Below the pieces are notes generated by a model that was not told the origin of the DNA, made no database searches, and saw only the letters and a list, made by a program, of their open reading frames with translations. This document shows, piece after piece, positions 6,794 to 16,802 of a stretch of DNA of 64,000 nt; position 1 is the stretch's first letter; every line of letters begins with the position of its first letter. The DNA comes from DAOSWM01 sp035380045 (GTDB taxonomy: Bacteria; Bacteroidota; Bacteroidia; Bacteroidales; Tenuifilaceae). The position numbers and the translations under genes were made by a program. The stretch is from contig DAOSWM010000001.1 in assembly GCA_035380045.1 (NCBI GenBank), positions 62,001-126,000 on the forward strand. The letters run 5' to 3'.

Positions 6794-9154
6794 ATGACAG
6801 ATAGAATTCTAAAACTCAGAGAGCAGAGTTTAAATGCAGTGAATCGATTGTCTGCCGAGAGGGCTTTGCTGGTTACTCAATTTTACAAGAACAAGGAAAA
6901 TGTATTTTATTCAATTCCTGTACAAAGAGCCATGGCATTTAAGTATATATTGGAAAACAAGTCCATTTCCATTCAGCCAGGGGAGTTAATTGTTGGAGAA
7001 CGAGGGCCTGAACCGAAAGCTACACCTACGTACCCTGAGGTTTGCCTTCACTCTATCGACGATTTGAAAATCATTAACTCACGCCCCAAAGTTTCTTTTT
7101 TGGTCGATAACGAAACATTTAAGATTTACACTGATGTTATTATTCCCTTTTGGAAAGGTAAAACACAGCGCGACAAAGTGTTTTCCCTACTACCAAAGCA
7201 TTGGCATGATGCGTATTCTGCTGGGGTATTTACCGAGTTTCAGGAGCAACGTGCCCCGGGGCATACGGTTGCTGGGAAAAAACTTTTTAGCAGGGGCATG
7301 AACGATGTTAAAAGTGAAATAGAAGCAGTAATACAATCCCTAAATCAAAGTGATCCAAGTTATTCAGCTAGATTTGAGCAGTTAAAAGCTATGGCAATTG
7401 CTTCCGATGCTATTGTTTGTTACGCAAACAGGCATGCAGAGCAGTTGGAAAGAATTGCTGCTACAGAAAAAAATGAGGTTAGGTTGAACGAGTTGTTGGA
7501 TATGATTCGGATTTGCCGAAAAGTTCCTGCACAAGCCCCAGAAACTTTCCACGAAGCGCTTCAGCATTACTGGTTTATGCACCTTGGTGTGATTACAGAG
7601 TTAAACCCTTGGGATTCGTTTAATCCTGGCCGTCTCGATCAGCATTTATATCCATTTTATCAGAAGGAAATTGCAGATGGAACCTTAACAAAGGAAAAGG
7701 CAATTGAGCTGCTCCACGCTTTTTGGATTAAGTTTAATAATCATCCTTCGCCACCCAAAATGGGAGTTACGGCTGAAGAAAGCAATACTTATACTGACTT
7801 TTCGCTTATTAACCTTGGGGGAATTAAGGAGGACGGTTCCGATGCCGTGAACGAACTTTCATATATTATTCTCGATGTGATTGAGGAAATGCGCCTGTTA
7901 CAACCGAGTTCTATGGTGCAGATTAGTAAAAAAACACCACAACAATTCCTTAAACGGGCCATAAATATTGTGAAAACAGGGTTCGGACAACCTTCCATTT
8001 TTAATACCGATACAATTGTTCAACAGCTACTTAGTCATGGCAAATCACTTGTCGATGCACGGAATGGCGGAGCCAGTGGCTGTGTAGAAACAGGCGCATT
8101 TGGAACTGAGGCTTACACTCTTTCAGGATATTTTAACCTTAATAAGGTGTTGGAGATTACATTGAATAATGGATTTGATCCTCGAACTAAAATGCGGGTT
8201 GGATCTGAAACCGATAACCCGCAAACTTTCAAATCATTTGATGAACTATACTCCGCTTTTGAGCAGCAGCTTAACTATTTTATCGATGTAAAAATTGAGG
8301 GAAATAATATTATTGAGAAGCTATATGCTGATTTTATGCCTGTCCCATTCCTTTCAACTATTATTGATGATTGCATTTCCAACGCCAAAGATTACAACGC
8401 TGGGGGTGCTCGGTACAATACTAGCTACATTCAGGGTGTTGGCTTGGGAAGCATTACTGACAACCTTACCGCTATTCGTCAGTGGATTTTTGATAGGAAA
8501 AAGATTTCGTTCAGCGAACTGCTGAAAATCCTCTCGGAAAATTACGAAAATTCCGAAGAGGTTCTGTACAAAATGGTGTACGAAACTCCCAAATGGGGGA
8601 ATAATAACGATTATGCCGATAGGCATGCGGTTCAGGTTTTCAATAGTTTTTATCGAGCGGTAACGGGTCGTCCATCGGCAAGGGGAGGAACTTTTCGAAT
8701 TAATATGCTTCCCACAACCTGTCATGTTTACTTTGGAAAAGTAATAGGTGCAATGCCCGATGGACGATTAGCCGGAGAACCATTGAGCGAGGGAATAAGT
8801 CCGGTTCAAGGTGCCGATTCAAATGGCCCCACATCAGTTCTGCTTTCAGCAGCCAAAATTGATCATGTTAAAACGGGTGGTACCTTGTTGAATCAGAAAT
8901 TTACTCCTTCGTTCTTCAGCGGAGATGAGGCCATTGACAAGCTTGCTTCGTTGGTTCGAACCTACTTCAAACTCGATGGGCATCACATTCAATACAATGT
9001 GGTGGATGCAAACACTCTGCGTGATGCGCAGAAATTTCCAGAAAAATACCGCGATTTAATTGTTCGTGTTGCTGGTTACTCCGATTACTTTAACGATTTG
9101 GGTGAAGCCCTTCAGAACGAAATTATCCGCAGAACTGAGCATGAAGGAATGTAG
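6794..9154 (+). CDS. hypD: glycyl radical enzyme, probable trans-4-hydroxy-L-proline dehydratase
   Basis: A 786-residue glycyl radical enzyme. The C-terminal radical loop is RVAGYSDYF with the radical Gly761. The active-site loop is GASGCVETGAFG with thiyl Cys430 and general base Glu432. The pattern of further residues (Phe149, His157, Asp274 in NPWDSFNPGRLD, Ser330, Tyr446, Thr641) matches, with a constant offset of three or four, the residues I recall for the hydroxyproline dehydratase of Clostridioides difficile, which makes pyrroline-5-carboxylate. Choline lyase and diol dehydratases have different residues after GCVE. No pyrroline-5-carboxylate reductase gene is adjacent. The substrate assignment is therefore a family inference; the enzyme class is certain. 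The enzyme is oxygen-sensitive, implying anaerobic growth. Confidence 0.78.
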   Translation: MTDRILKLREQSLNAVNRLSAERALLVTQFYKNKENVFYSIPVQRAMAFKYILENKSISIQPGELIVGERGPEPKATPTYPEVCLHSIDDLKIINSRPKVSFLVDNETFKIYTDVIIPFWKGKTQRDKVFSLLPKHWHDAYSAGVFTEFQEQRAPGHTVAGKKLFSRGMNDVKSEIEAVIQSLNQSDPSYSARFEQLKAMAIASDAIVCYANRHAEQLERIAATEKNEVRLNELLDMIRICRKVPAQAPETFHEALQHYWFMHLGVITELNPWDSFNPGRLDQHLYPFYQKEIADGTLTKEKAIELLHAFWIKFNNHPSPPKMGVTAEESNTYTDFSLINLGGIKEDGSDAVNELSYIILDVIEEMRLLQPSSMVQISKKTPQQFLKRAINIVKTGFGQPSIFNTDTIVQQLLSHGKSLVDARNGGASGCVETGAFGTEAYTLSGYFNLNKVLEITLNNGFDPRTKMRVGSETDNPQTFKSFDELYSAFEQQLNYFIDVKIEGNNIIEKLYADFMPVPFLSTIIDDCISNAKDYNAGGARYNTSYIQGVGLGSITDNLTAIRQWIFDRKKISFSELLKILSENYENSEEVLYKMVYETPKWGNNNDYADRHAVQVFNSFYRAVTGRPSARGGTFRINMLPTTCHVYFGKVIGAMPDGRLAGEPLSEGISPVQGADSNGPTSVLLSAAKIDHVKTGGTLLNQKFTPSFFSGDEAIDKLASLVRTYFKLDGHHIQYNVVDANTLRDAQKFPEKYRDLIVRVAGYSDYFNDLGEALQNEIIRRTEHEGM

Positions 9155-9270
9155 GCAAATGTTAATAAACCATTGTTCCGAAACACCTCTTTATCAATTT
9201 TGAAAAAGTAACATTACAACCAATGACACTGCAAATACCTACCACTACCGAAACATCAATCATAAATTTT

Positions 9271-9744
9271 ATGATTCGAAAGGCAGAACCCAATGATACT
9301 GCTCTTATCCTCGACTTTATTAAGCAGCTTGCTATTTACGAGAAAATGCTAAACGATGTTGTTGCCGATGAAAGTAGTCTGTTGGAATATCTTTTCTGTA
9401 AGAACCCCTTTGCACACGTAGTAATTGGTGAGTATGAAGATCTCCCCGTTAGTTTTGCTCTCTTTTTTACAAACTTCTCAACATTTTTGGGACGACCAGG
9501 TATTTTTTTGGAGGATCTATTCGTAAAACCAGAGTACAGAGGCAGAGGATTTGGTAAATCGATGTTGGCTTTTCTTGCTAAGCTGGCTGTTGATAATAAC
9601 TTTGGAAGGGTAGAATGGTCCGTTCTAAATTGGAACGAGTCTGCCATAAATTTTTACAAGTCGTTGGGTGCCGTTTCTATGAACGAATGGACTACTTTTC
9701 GTGTTTCTGGCGAGAGTATGAAAAAGATTGGTACTATGCTATGA
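9271..9744 (+). CDS. GNAT acetyltransferase, SSAT-like
   Basis: A 157-residue GNAT-fold N-acetyltransferase. The acetyl-CoA loop is seen as PEYRGRGFGKSM, preceded by FLEDLFV and followed by the SSAT-like tail VEWSVLNWNESAINFYKSLGA, where the Tyr is the usual proton donor. This arrangement resembles spermidine/spermine or thialysine acetyltransferases. The frame opens at 9223, but the ATG at 9271 (MIRKAEPND) gives the normal GNAT N-terminus. The substrate (polyamine, diamine or amino-acid analogue) cannot be fixed. It stands alone after the hydroxyproline dehydratase gene. Confidence 0.85.
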   Translation: MIRKAEPNDTALILDFIKQLAIYEKMLNDVVADESSLLEYLFCKNPFAHVVIGEYEDLPVSFALFFTNFSTFLGRPGIFLEDLFVKPEYRGRGFGKSMLAFLAKLAVDNNFGRVEWSVLNWNESAINFYKSLGAVSMNEWTTFRVSGESMKKIGTML

Positions 9745-9808
9745 AAAGCATTTGTATCCTTTTTTTCTTGCTAAAAAATGTGCTATTTTTGCATAAAACA
9801 TAGAAAAA

Positions 9809-10486
9809 ATGAGCGTTGCAACTAATCTACAAGAAATAAAATCAACCCTTCCGTTAAATGTTACTCTCGTTGCAATATCCAAAACGCATCCAGTGGAAAT
9901 TATAATGGAGGCTTACAATGCAGGTCATCGAATTTTTGGAGAAAATAAAGTTCAGGAAATGGTTGCAAAGTATGAGCAGCTTCCAAAGGATATTGAATGG
10001 CACCTGGTTGGCCATCTTCAAACCAACAAGGTAAAGTACATTGCTCCATTTGTTAGGCTAATTCATTCTGTTGACAGTTTTAAGCTGTTAAACGAAATCA
10101 ACAAGCAGGCAGCTAAAAATAGTAGGGTTATTGATTGTTTACTCCAGATGCATATTGCCGAAGAGGAAACGAAGTTCGGCCTTTCTTCAAGTGAATTAAT
10201 CGAAATTCTTCACTCAAACAATTTAAAAAGTTTACAAAATATTAGAATAGTTGGCTTAATGGGCATGGCAACCTTTACCGATAACATGGAGCAGGTTCGA
10301 AAAGAGTTCAAAAATCTAAAGAGTATATTCGAAAAAATGAAGAGTGATTTCTTTTCAAAATCCGATTCCTTCAGCGTTTTATCTATGGGCATGTCAGCCG
10401 ATTACGTAGTTGCTGTTGAAGAAGGTAGTACAATGGTTCGGGTTGGGAGCAATATTTTTGGTGCCAGAAGCTGCGCTATAAACTAA
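9809..10486 (+). CDS. YggS/PLPBP-family pyridoxal phosphate homeostasis protein
   Basis: A 225-residue single-domain PLP-binding TIM barrel. The PLP lysine is Lys25 in LVAISKTHP. Other family marks are AGHRIFGENKVQEM, WHLVGHLQTNKVKY, GLMGMATF and LSMGMSADYVVAVEEGSTMVRVGSNIFGAR. The family buffers intracellular PLP and affects amino-acid and keto-acid balance; no racemase activity is expected. A TATTTTTG box at 9784-9791, some 18 bases ahead of the start, could be the -7 element of its promoter, but no well-spaced TTG is seen. Confidence 0.95.
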   Translation: MSVATNLQEIKSTLPLNVTLVAISKTHPVEIIMEAYNAGHRIFGENKVQEMVAKYEQLPKDIEWHLVGHLQTNKVKYIAPFVRLIHSVDSFKLLNEINKQAAKNSRVIDCLLQMHIAEEETKFGLSSSELIEILHSNNLKSLQNIRIVGLMGMATFTDNMEQVRKEFKNLKSIFEKMKSDFFSKSDSFSVLSMGMSADYVVAVEEGSTMVRVGSNIFGARSCAIN

Positions 10487-10531
10487 AAAATAGTTAATTT
10501 TCGAACAGTTTTTCAACATAAAATAAAACCA

Positions 10532-11509
10532 ATGGCAAACCTAGAAACCACCTATTTAGGATTGAAGTTAAAGAATCCGCTTGTTGTTAGCAGCTCGGGA
10601 TTAACTTCGAACATTGAATCAATCCAGAAACTTGAGAATGCTGGCGCTGGTGCAGTTGTTCTAAAGTCGCTTTTTGAGGAGCAAATCCTTCACGAAGCAG
10701 GTTCCCTTTCTGTTAATAGCGATTACCCCGAAGCAGAGGATTACCTCAAAGCATACATTACAAGCAACAACGTTGAGAAATACCTTGATTTAATTGCAAC
10801 CGCAAAAAGTACCGTTAAAATTCCTGTTATTGCCAGCATAAACTGCATTTCTGCATCAAAGTGGGTCGATTTTGCTGCGCGTATCCAAGAAGCAGGAGCC
10901 GATGCGCTTGAGGTAAATGTTTTCGTTCTGCCATCCAACAGTAGAATGAAATCCGACGAATACGAACAGATTTACCTTACTCTTGCCGAAAAATTGAAGG
11001 AAATAATTTCCATCCCTCTCGCTTTTAAGGTGGGTTACCATTTCACAAGTCCGCTTAATGTAATTGAGCAGCTGTGGTACAGAAACGTTAAAGGGGTTGT
11101 GCTTTTTAACCGCTTTTTTGCCCCCGATTTCGACATTGAAAAGATGAAAGTAATTCCAGCTGAAGTTTTCAGCAACCCCGCCGATTTACGCGACACGCTT
11201 CGATGGGTTGGAATCACGAGTCACTTGCTTCCCAAAATTGATATTTCTGCCTCAACCGGTGTGCATTCTGGGAAAGAGCTTGTGAAAATGCTCCTTGCAG
11301 GTGCAACAACGGTTCAGGTTTGCTCAGCGTTATACAAGCATGGCCATCAGCATTTAACAGGAATGATTGAGTTTCTTAGCTCGTGGATGGACAAAAAGGG
11401 CTACAACACCGTTGGTGAGTTCCGTGGGATTATGAATTACGGGAAAATTGGCGACCCAACAGTTTACGAACGTAGCCAGTTTATGCGCTACTATTCAAGC
11501 CACGAATAA
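10532..11509 (+). CDS. dihydroorotate dehydrogenase-like FMN protein
   Basis: A 325-residue FMN-binding TIM barrel of the class 1 dihydroorotate dehydrogenase-like group, the length of the Bacteroidota paralogue annotated 'dihydroorotate dehydrogenase-like protein'. Seen are TTYLGLKLKNPLVVSSSGLT at the N-terminus, the phosphate-binding end ISASTGVHSGKELVKMLLAGA, and VQVCSALYKHG. It differs from genuine PyrD in the region that should carry the catalytic Cys or Ser, so the substrate is unknown. No pyrimidine gene is nearby. It is transcribed with or just after the YggS gene (45-base gap) and is followed by a terminator. Confidence 0.85.
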   Translation: MANLETTYLGLKLKNPLVVSSSGLTSNIESIQKLENAGAGAVVLKSLFEEQILHEAGSLSVNSDYPEAEDYLKAYITSNNVEKYLDLIATAKSTVKIPVIASINCISASKWVDFAARIQEAGADALEVNVFVLPSNSRMKSDEYEQIYLTLAEKLKEIISIPLAFKVGYHFTSPLNVIEQLWYRNVKGVVLFNRFFAPDFDIEKMKVIPAEVFSNPADLRDTLRWVGITSHLLPKIDISASTGVHSGKELVKMLLAGATTVQVCSALYKHGHQHLTGMIEFLSSWMDKKGYNTVGEFRGIMNYGKIGDPTVYERSQFMRYYSSHE

Positions 11510-11533
11510 ATTTCTTATAGTAATACAAAATCG

Positions 11534-11560
11534 AAGGGAGGTTACTGAATCTCCCTTTTT
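11534..11560 (+). terminator. terminator after the dihydroorotate dehydrogenase-like gene
   Basis: AAGGGAG (11534-11540) and CTCCCTT (11551-11557) form a 7-bp stem with a 10-nt loop, followed by T's on the plus strand. It overlaps the 3' end of the convergent minus-strand gene. Confidence 0.7.
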
Positions 11561-12075
11561 GCTTTTTCGAGCATGCTAACCATTTCTAGCAATAGCAGTT
11601 GCTTATCTCTATTCGTTTTTACAATTCCCTTTTTTACTTGGGAAATATACCCATCAATTTCACTAACAGTTAACGAGTCAACCGAGTTCTCTATAACGGT
11701 GAACGCTTCGAAAGCAGTTTGGTAGCTGCCGTTTATTAGAATTGAAAAGAAGGTGTTTAGGTGCTTGCTAAAATCGAGCCTGCTTTGCCAGCATGCTGTA
11801 ACCAGCATAGAAACATTTTTTTCGGGGAAAGAGTTTGTTACATGTTCAACCAGAATTGGTACCAGTTCGGCATTTTTAATATCAGAAAAGTACTCAATAA
11901 TCGTTTTTTGAAGTATTTCTGACCTTTTTGATAGCAGAACATCGATTAGCGCAGGGATAAAATGTAAATCATTATTGCTCTTTAACTCCGTAATAATTGA
12001 GATTACTTGCTCATCGCTCCCATTTAGTATATTGCTAATTATATACTTACGAATTTCATTCTGGTTTTTCTCCAT
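11542..12075 (-). CDS. hypothetical protein with HEAT-like helical repeats
   Basis: A 177-residue soluble protein without a signal peptide or membrane span. It is built almost wholly of paired amphipathic helices: an N-terminal IRKYIISNILNGSDEQVISII followed by LHFIPALIDVLLSKRSEILQ and AELVPILVEHV units. That pattern resembles a short HEAT-repeat array, suggesting a protein-binding role. I do not recognise a specific family. It is transcribed convergently with the previous gene and divergently from the lipoprotein gene at 12320. Confidence 0.7.
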   Translation of the reverse strand: MEKNQNEIRKYIISNILNGSDEQVISIITELKSNNDLHFIPALIDVLLSKRSEILQKTIIEYFSDIKNAELVPILVEHVTNSFPEKNVSMLVTACWQSRLDFSKHLNTFFSILINGSYQTAFEAFTVIENSVDSLTVSEIDGYISQVKKGIVKTNRDKQLLLLEMVSMLEKAKREIQ

Positions 12076-12319
12076 CTTATCGGCTAATTAAAATTTTGGC
12101 AAAAATAATATTGTTTGTTAAATCATTCCTAATAAACGTGAAAAGTTGGCACGATTTTTAACGTAACTTATGCATGTAAAACATTAAAATATTTTCTCCT
12201 TATTTTAAAAAAAAATATATATTCGCCATAATTATAGGTACAATAAGCGGTTTTAATAAAAAAAATGTTACTTTTACTAATTATTACTAATTCTTGTGTA
12301 CACCTAAAACTCTAGAGTT

Positions 12320-13240
12320 ATGGTAATCGGGTTTCTAAATAACAGGTTCAAAAGTGTTGCAACCATTGCGGCAGTAGCCGTGCTCAGTTTTGGTTGTGCT
12401 TCTGAATCCTCAAAAGAGGAGAGAATAGATGTTGATATATCTGATGTTACCGAGAATGATGCTGCGAAGGTTGGAGTTCAAACTGCACGCCAAATTTTTT
12501 ATTCATTACCATCACCTCTCGAAACAGCAATGATTCTAAAGCGAGCAGGAGCGAAGTATAATGAGGAGGTTCTAAATCCTGTTGAAAATCTTACCCGTTA
12601 CAACACTAATAAAAGCATGGCTCTGAACTTAGGTATATACAGTACCGATTTAAGTTACGCCAGCTTATTCGATCAAACACAAGCATCCATTAAGTACATG
12701 TCCGCTTCAAAAAAGTTAGCAGAAAATCTGGGCATTCTTAACGCTATTGATAATTCTATTATTCAGCGACTTGAGGAGAATGTGAATAATCGAGATGTGA
12801 TAATGGACATCATTTCCGAGTCATTTCTTAATACAAACTCCATTCTCGAGGAGAATGATAGGGTTGCAGTGGGCTCTGTAATTCTTGTTGGAGGGTGGAT
12901 TGAGGGATTATACATCGCTACATCGCTCGTAGATGACGTGCAAATTGCTGATAATGAACTTGTAGAGCGAATTATTGACCAGAAACTTTCGTTAAGTACA
13001 GTAATTAACCTTCTTGAGCAGCACAAGAGTAACTCGGATGTAAAGGAAGTGCTTGCCGATGTGATTGAACTTAAAAAAATATACGACGAGATTCAAATTT
13101 CTGCTTCTGAAGTTGAGGCTGTGTCCGATGAGAGTGACGTTACAACCCTACGTAGCAAGAATGTGGTATCGGTAAGTCCTGCAGTTTTTGATAATTTAAA
13201 AGAGAAAGTAAATAGCATTCGCACAAAATATACAATGTAA
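12320..13240 (+). CDS. hypothetical lipoprotein
   Basis: A 306-residue exported lipoprotein. Residues about 8-25 form a hydrophobic signal ending in the lipobox LSFGC, with Cys26 as the lipidated residue. The next residues (ASESSKEERIDVD) are acidic. The mature part is almost all helical and includes NLGIYSTDLSYASLF and an RLEENVNNRDVIMDIISESF segment. Proteins of this shape occur widely in Bacteroidota without a known function. A short secreted protein gene follows after 14 bases, so the two are probably co-transcribed. The 244 bases upstream are AT-rich and hold the shared control region with the divergent gene; a near-consensus TATATTCG lies near 12226. Confidence 0.75.
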   Translation: MVIGFLNNRFKSVATIAAVAVLSFGCASESSKEERIDVDISDVTENDAAKVGVQTARQIFYSLPSPLETAMILKRAGAKYNEEVLNPVENLTRYNTNKSMALNLGIYSTDLSYASLFDQTQASIKYMSASKKLAENLGILNAIDNSIIQRLEENVNNRDVIMDIISESFLNTNSILEENDRVAVGSVILVGGWIEGLYIATSLVDDVQIADNELVERIIDQKLSLSTVINLLEQHKSNSDVKEVLADVIELKKIYDEIQISASEVEAVSDESDVTTLRSKNVVSVSPAVFDNLKEKVNSIRTKYTM

Positions 13241-13254
13241 ATTAAGCGCTTATT

Positions 13255-13695
13255 ATGAAACAATTAATTTATATTATTGCGGTAAGCATTCTCACTTTTT
13301 CTGCGTTAACAAGTGAGGCTCAGTGCAAAAACTTTGCAAAGAAGGTTTGTAAGCTTGAGTTAGCACCATATATTCACGATGGAAACTTTAACGCGGCCAT
13401 TCTTACTGAGGGTGAAGATGCAGAGTTATTCAAAACATTTTATGCCGGGCAGGAATACCGAATCTCTGTTTGTGGCTCTGAATCCTTGTCAAAGGTCGAA
13501 TTTCAGGTTCTTGATGTTCAACGAAAGGTGCTCTATTCAAACGCAACCAAGAACTTCGCTCCTTCCTGGGATTTTAAAGTGGAGGCAACCCAGCAGTTGA
13601 TTATACTGGTTAAGGTGCACAATAACCCGAATTCTTTACCTGAAGAACTTGCTAGTGGCTGTGTAGCCATTATGTTTGGGTTAAAAACAGATTAA
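13255..13695 (+). CDS. hypothetical secreted protein, about 124 residues mature
   Basis: A 146-residue protein with an N-terminal signal peptide (hydrophobic residues 3-18, cleavage probably after SEA at about residue 22). The mature part contains four cysteines (near QCKNFAKKVCKLE, in VCGSE and in SGCVAIMFG) and alternating beta-type segments such as YRISVCGSESLSKVEFQVLD. It looks like a small periplasmic or surface beta-sandwich protein. It is the second gene behind the lipoprotein at 12320 and ends just before a strong terminator. No function is recognised. Confidence 0.75.
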   Translation: MKQLIYIIAVSILTFSALTSEAQCKNFAKKVCKLELAPYIHDGNFNAAILTEGEDAELFKTFYAGQEYRISVCGSESLSKVEFQVLDVQRKVLYSNATKNFAPSWDFKVEATQQLIILVKVHNNPNSLPEELASGCVAIMFGLKTD

Positions 13696-13715
13696 AAGAA
13701 GTTTATAAAATATGT

Positions 13716-13738
13716 AGCCGCCTTTGGCGGCTTTTTTT
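13716..13738 (+). terminator. strong rho-independent terminator
   Basis: AGCCGCC (13716-13722), loop TTT, GGCGGCT (13726-13732), then a run of T. It ends the lipoprotein/secreted protein transcript. Its T tract overlaps the last codon of the convergent uvrA gene. Confidence 0.92.
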
Positions 13739-16535
13739 ATAGCTTGGAAGCTAAAAATTGACCAGTGTGGCTGTTTTTACATCCTAGTATCTCATCGGGA
13801 GTACCTGTAAAAACAATATTTCCACCCTTTTCACCTCCTTCGGGGCCAAGGTCAATTACCCAGTCGGCATGTTTAATAACCTCAGGGTTATGCTCAACAA
13901 TTACAATGCTATGCCCCTTGCGAAGCAAGGAATCTAACGATTCGAGGAGCTTCCTAATATCATGGAAGTGTAAACCGGTTGTTGGTTCATCGAATATGAA
14001 AAGTTGATGTTGCGCTGCATTCTCTTTTTGAAGGAAAAATGCGAGTTTTACTCGTTGGCTTTCTCCTCCACTAAGCGTACTTGAAGACTGGCCAAGTTTT
14101 ATATAGCCTAAGCCCACATCCTGTAATGGTTTTAGGCGAGTTACAATTTTTTTTGTGAGCGATGAGTTGTCCTGGTTGAAAAAATCAATGGCCTGGTTCA
14201 CAGTCATCTCAAGGATGTCTGAGATGTTCATTCCTCTGTATCGTACCTCAAGAATGTCCTCTTTAAAACGTTTTCCCCCACATGATTCACACACTAGTGT
14301 AATGTCGGCCATAAACTGCATCTCAACTTTAATAACACCATCGCCTTGGCACTCCTCGCACCTTCCGCCATCAATATTAAAAGAGAAGTGGGAGGGTTTG
14401 TAGTCGTTTCTTTTTGCGTAGGGCTGCTCAGAAAAAAGTTTCCGAATTTCATCGTAGGCTTTAATGTAAGTAACAGGATTTGAGCGTGACGATCGTCCTA
14501 TTGGGTTCTGATCGACCATTTCAACACCTTTAATGGTGTGGATATCGCCCGTTAACTTGTCGTGTTGCCCAGGCCGATCGCCTGTTTGGTTTATTAGGCG
14601 TGATAATGCAGGGTACAACACTCCCTTAACCAACGATGATTTTCCTGAACCGCTAACTCCTGTTACTAATGTCATACAGTTTAGGGGAATTCTAACCGTT
14701 AGGTTTTTGAGGTTATTTTCTCTAGCACCGTGTATTTCAATGTAGTTATTCCATTTTCTGCGAGAAAGAGGAACTATTATTTTTTCTTCTCCGGTAATAT
14801 ACTTGGCAGTTAAGCTATTCTTTGCTTTGCGTAACCCGTTTAAAAATCCAGAATACACAACTTCACCTCCATGTTGTCCTGCAAGTGGCCCGATGTCAAT
14901 TATAAAATCGGCCGAGCGTATAATCTCTTCATCGTGCTCAACAACAATCACAGTGTTACCAATATCTCGTAAATTTTTTAGAACGTCGATTAGCAGGTTC
15001 GTATCTCTTGGGTGCAACCCAATACTAGGTTCATCGAGTATGTAGAGGGAACCAACCAGGCTTGAGCCTAGTGAGGTTGCTAAATTTATTCGTTGCGACT
15101 CACCGCCCGATAGGGTTGAGGAAAGCCGATTTAGGGTAAGATACCCGAGCCCCACATTCATCAAGTATCCAATCCTATTCCTAATTTCTTTCAGTAATCT
15201 TTCGGCAATTTTATTTTCGTGGGGAGAAAGACGAATGTTATCAAAGAAAATGGAGACTTCAGTAATTGGTAAGTTCACTATTTCGGGAATAGTTTTACCC
15301 CAAATTTTTACATAGGTTGCCTCACTCTTCAATCTGGTTCCCTTGCATTGCGGACATACTGTTTTCCCCATGTAGCGAGAGAGCATTACCCTATACTGGA
15401 TTTTATACTTTTTCTCCTCGAGGTAGCTAAAGAAGTCGTTTATCCCCATAAAACCATCGCCTCCATCCCAGAGTAATTTTTTTTGCTCAGGTGTAAGCTG
15501 GTAGTAGGGGCGGTGAATGGGAAAGTTGTACCTATCAGCTCGCTCAACGAAACGGTTTTTATACTCGTTCATGCTCTCGCCTTTCCAGCAAGCAATGGCA
15601 TTTTGGTATACTGAAAGGCTTTGGTCAGGAACCACAAGATTTTCATCAATCCCAATTATTTTTCCGTACCCTTCACATCTTGGGCATGCTCCCAAAGGGT
15701 TATTGAAACTGAAGAGGTGTTCACTCGGTTCTTCAAATGTTATTCCGTCAAGTTCGAACCTGTTTGAAAAGATTTTCAGTATGCTTTCACCCTTGGTTTC
15801 GGTAACTATGGAACAAATACCGTTGCCCTCGTTAAATGCTGTTTGAACCGAATCGGAACAACGACTCAGAAAATCTTCATCCCGTAAAACGGAGTACCTG
15901 TCAATCACTAAAAAAATACATTCTTTTGCAATTGTAAGCATTTGCCGAACTTCATCGGTATCAATACGATAAATTTTACCATCAATGTAAACTCTTGTAA
16001 ACCCTTGTTTTAGAAGGTTTTCAAGAGTCTGTTTTATATCTTTGGTTTCATTATTACATACTGGGCAAAGTAATGTTTGGCGTGTTCCTTCGTCGAATGT
16101 TGCGATGTAATCAACTACATCGGAAACACTATGTTTTCTTACTTCTTCACCTGAAATGGGGGAGATAGTTTTTCCTACTCTGGCGTAAAGTAGCTTTAAG
16201 TAATCGTAAATTTCGGTTGATGTTCCAACGGTTGAGCGAGGGTTGTGCGTGTTTACTTTTTGTTCAATAGCTATGGCAGGAGGGATTCCACTTATTTTAT
16301 CGGCTTCCGGCTTGTTTATTCTTCCAAGAAATTGACGAGCGTATGCTGAAAGACTTTCCACATACCGACGTTGTCCTTCTGCATAGAGTGTATCAAATGC
16401 CAGCGATGATTTCCCTGAACCAGAGAGGCCTGTAATTACAATCAGTTTATTACGAGGAATGTCGATTGAGATATTTTTTAGGTTATGTACCCTTGCACCC
16501 TTTACCGATATTACATCACTTTGAGTTACTGCCAT
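13737..16535 (-). CDS. uvrA: excinuclease ABC subunit A
   Basis: A full-length (932 residues) UvrA, the damage-recognition ATPase of nucleotide excision repair. Two ABC modules are seen: the first Walker [10 protein letters not shown] near residue 36 and signature [17 protein letters not shown]; the second Walker [10 protein letters not shown] and signature [16 protein letters not shown]. Zinc-binding cysteines appear in [10 protein letters not shown], in [16 protein letters not shown] and in CEECQGDG with CESCGGKR. The C-terminus holds [21 protein letters not shown] box (complement of 16555-16562) lies about 20 bases before the start as a possible -7 element. UvrB is not in the window. Confidence 0.98.
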   Translation of the reverse strand: MAVTQSDVISVKGARVHNLKNISIDIPRNKLIVITGLSGSGKSSLAFDTLYAEGQRRYVESLSAYARQFLGRINKPEADKISGIPPAIAIEQKVNTHNPRSTVGTSTEIYDYLKLLYARVGKTISPISGEEVRKHSVSDVVDYIATFDEGTRQTLLCPVCNNETKDIKQTLENLLKQGFTRVYIDGKIYRIDTDEVRQMLTIAKECIFLVIDRYSVLRDEDFLSRCSDSVQTAFNEGNGICSIVTETKGESILKIFSNRFELDGITFEEPSEHLFSFNNPLGACPRCEGYGKIIGIDENLVVPDQSLSVYQNAIACWKGESMNEYKNRFVERADRYNFPIHRPYYQLTPEQKKLLWDGGDGFMGINDFFSYLEEKKYKIQYRVMLSRYMGKTVCPQCKGTRLKSEATYVKIWGKTIPEIVNLPITEVSIFFDNIRLSPHENKIAERLLKEIRNRIGYLMNVGLGYLTLNRLSSTLSGGESQRINLATSLGSSLVGSLYILDEPSIGLHPRDTNLLIDVLKNLRDIGNTVIVVEHDEEIIRSADFIIDIGPLAGQHGGEVVYSGFLNGLRKAKNSLTAKYITGEEKIIVPLSRRKWNNYIEIHGARENNLKNLTVRIPLNCMTLVTGVSGSGKSSLVKGVLYPALSRLINQTGDRPGQHDKLTGDIHTIKGVEMVDQNPIGRSSRSNPVTYIKAYDEIRKLFSEQPYAKRNDYKPSHFSFNIDGGRCEECQGDGVIKVEMQFMADITLVCESCGGKRFKEDILEVRYRGMNISDILEMTVNQAIDFFNQDNSSLTKKIVTRLKPLQDVGLGYIKLGQSSSTLSGGESQRVKLAFFLQKENAAQHQLFIFDEPTTGLHFHDIRKLLESLDSLLRKGHSIVIVEHNPEVIKHADWVIDLGPEGGEKGGNIVFTGTPDEILGCKNSHTGQFLASKL

Positions 16536-16693
16536 TTCGAAATAGTTTAACCCACAAATTTACTGGTTTTATTTAGAACTTTAGCATTGCCGGAAAACAG
16601 AAACAAGCCACAAGCATATAAATAAATTATGAACCTATATGTGCTACGGTTCATTTTCAAATTTTAGTAAATATTTTTTTTTGTAAAAAAAAA

Positions 16694-16724
16694 TTGCTTA
16701 CTTGGCATGATAAATGTATATTTG
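16694..16724 (+). promoter_or_regulatory. promoter of the ECF sigma factor gene
   Basis: TTG at 16694-16696, 20-base spacer, TATATTTG at 16717-16724: a full match to the Bacteroidota housekeeping promoter pattern. The transcript would begin near 16731 and have a 5' leader of about 70 bases containing two GGAGG-type sequences (16746 and 16793). Confidence 0.7.
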
Positions 16725-16802
16725 TTTTAACCATAACCAATAAACGGAGGAGTGCCTATCGACTAATTCTACCTAGCTAATCAATTAAAAAAGGAGGTAG
16801 TT

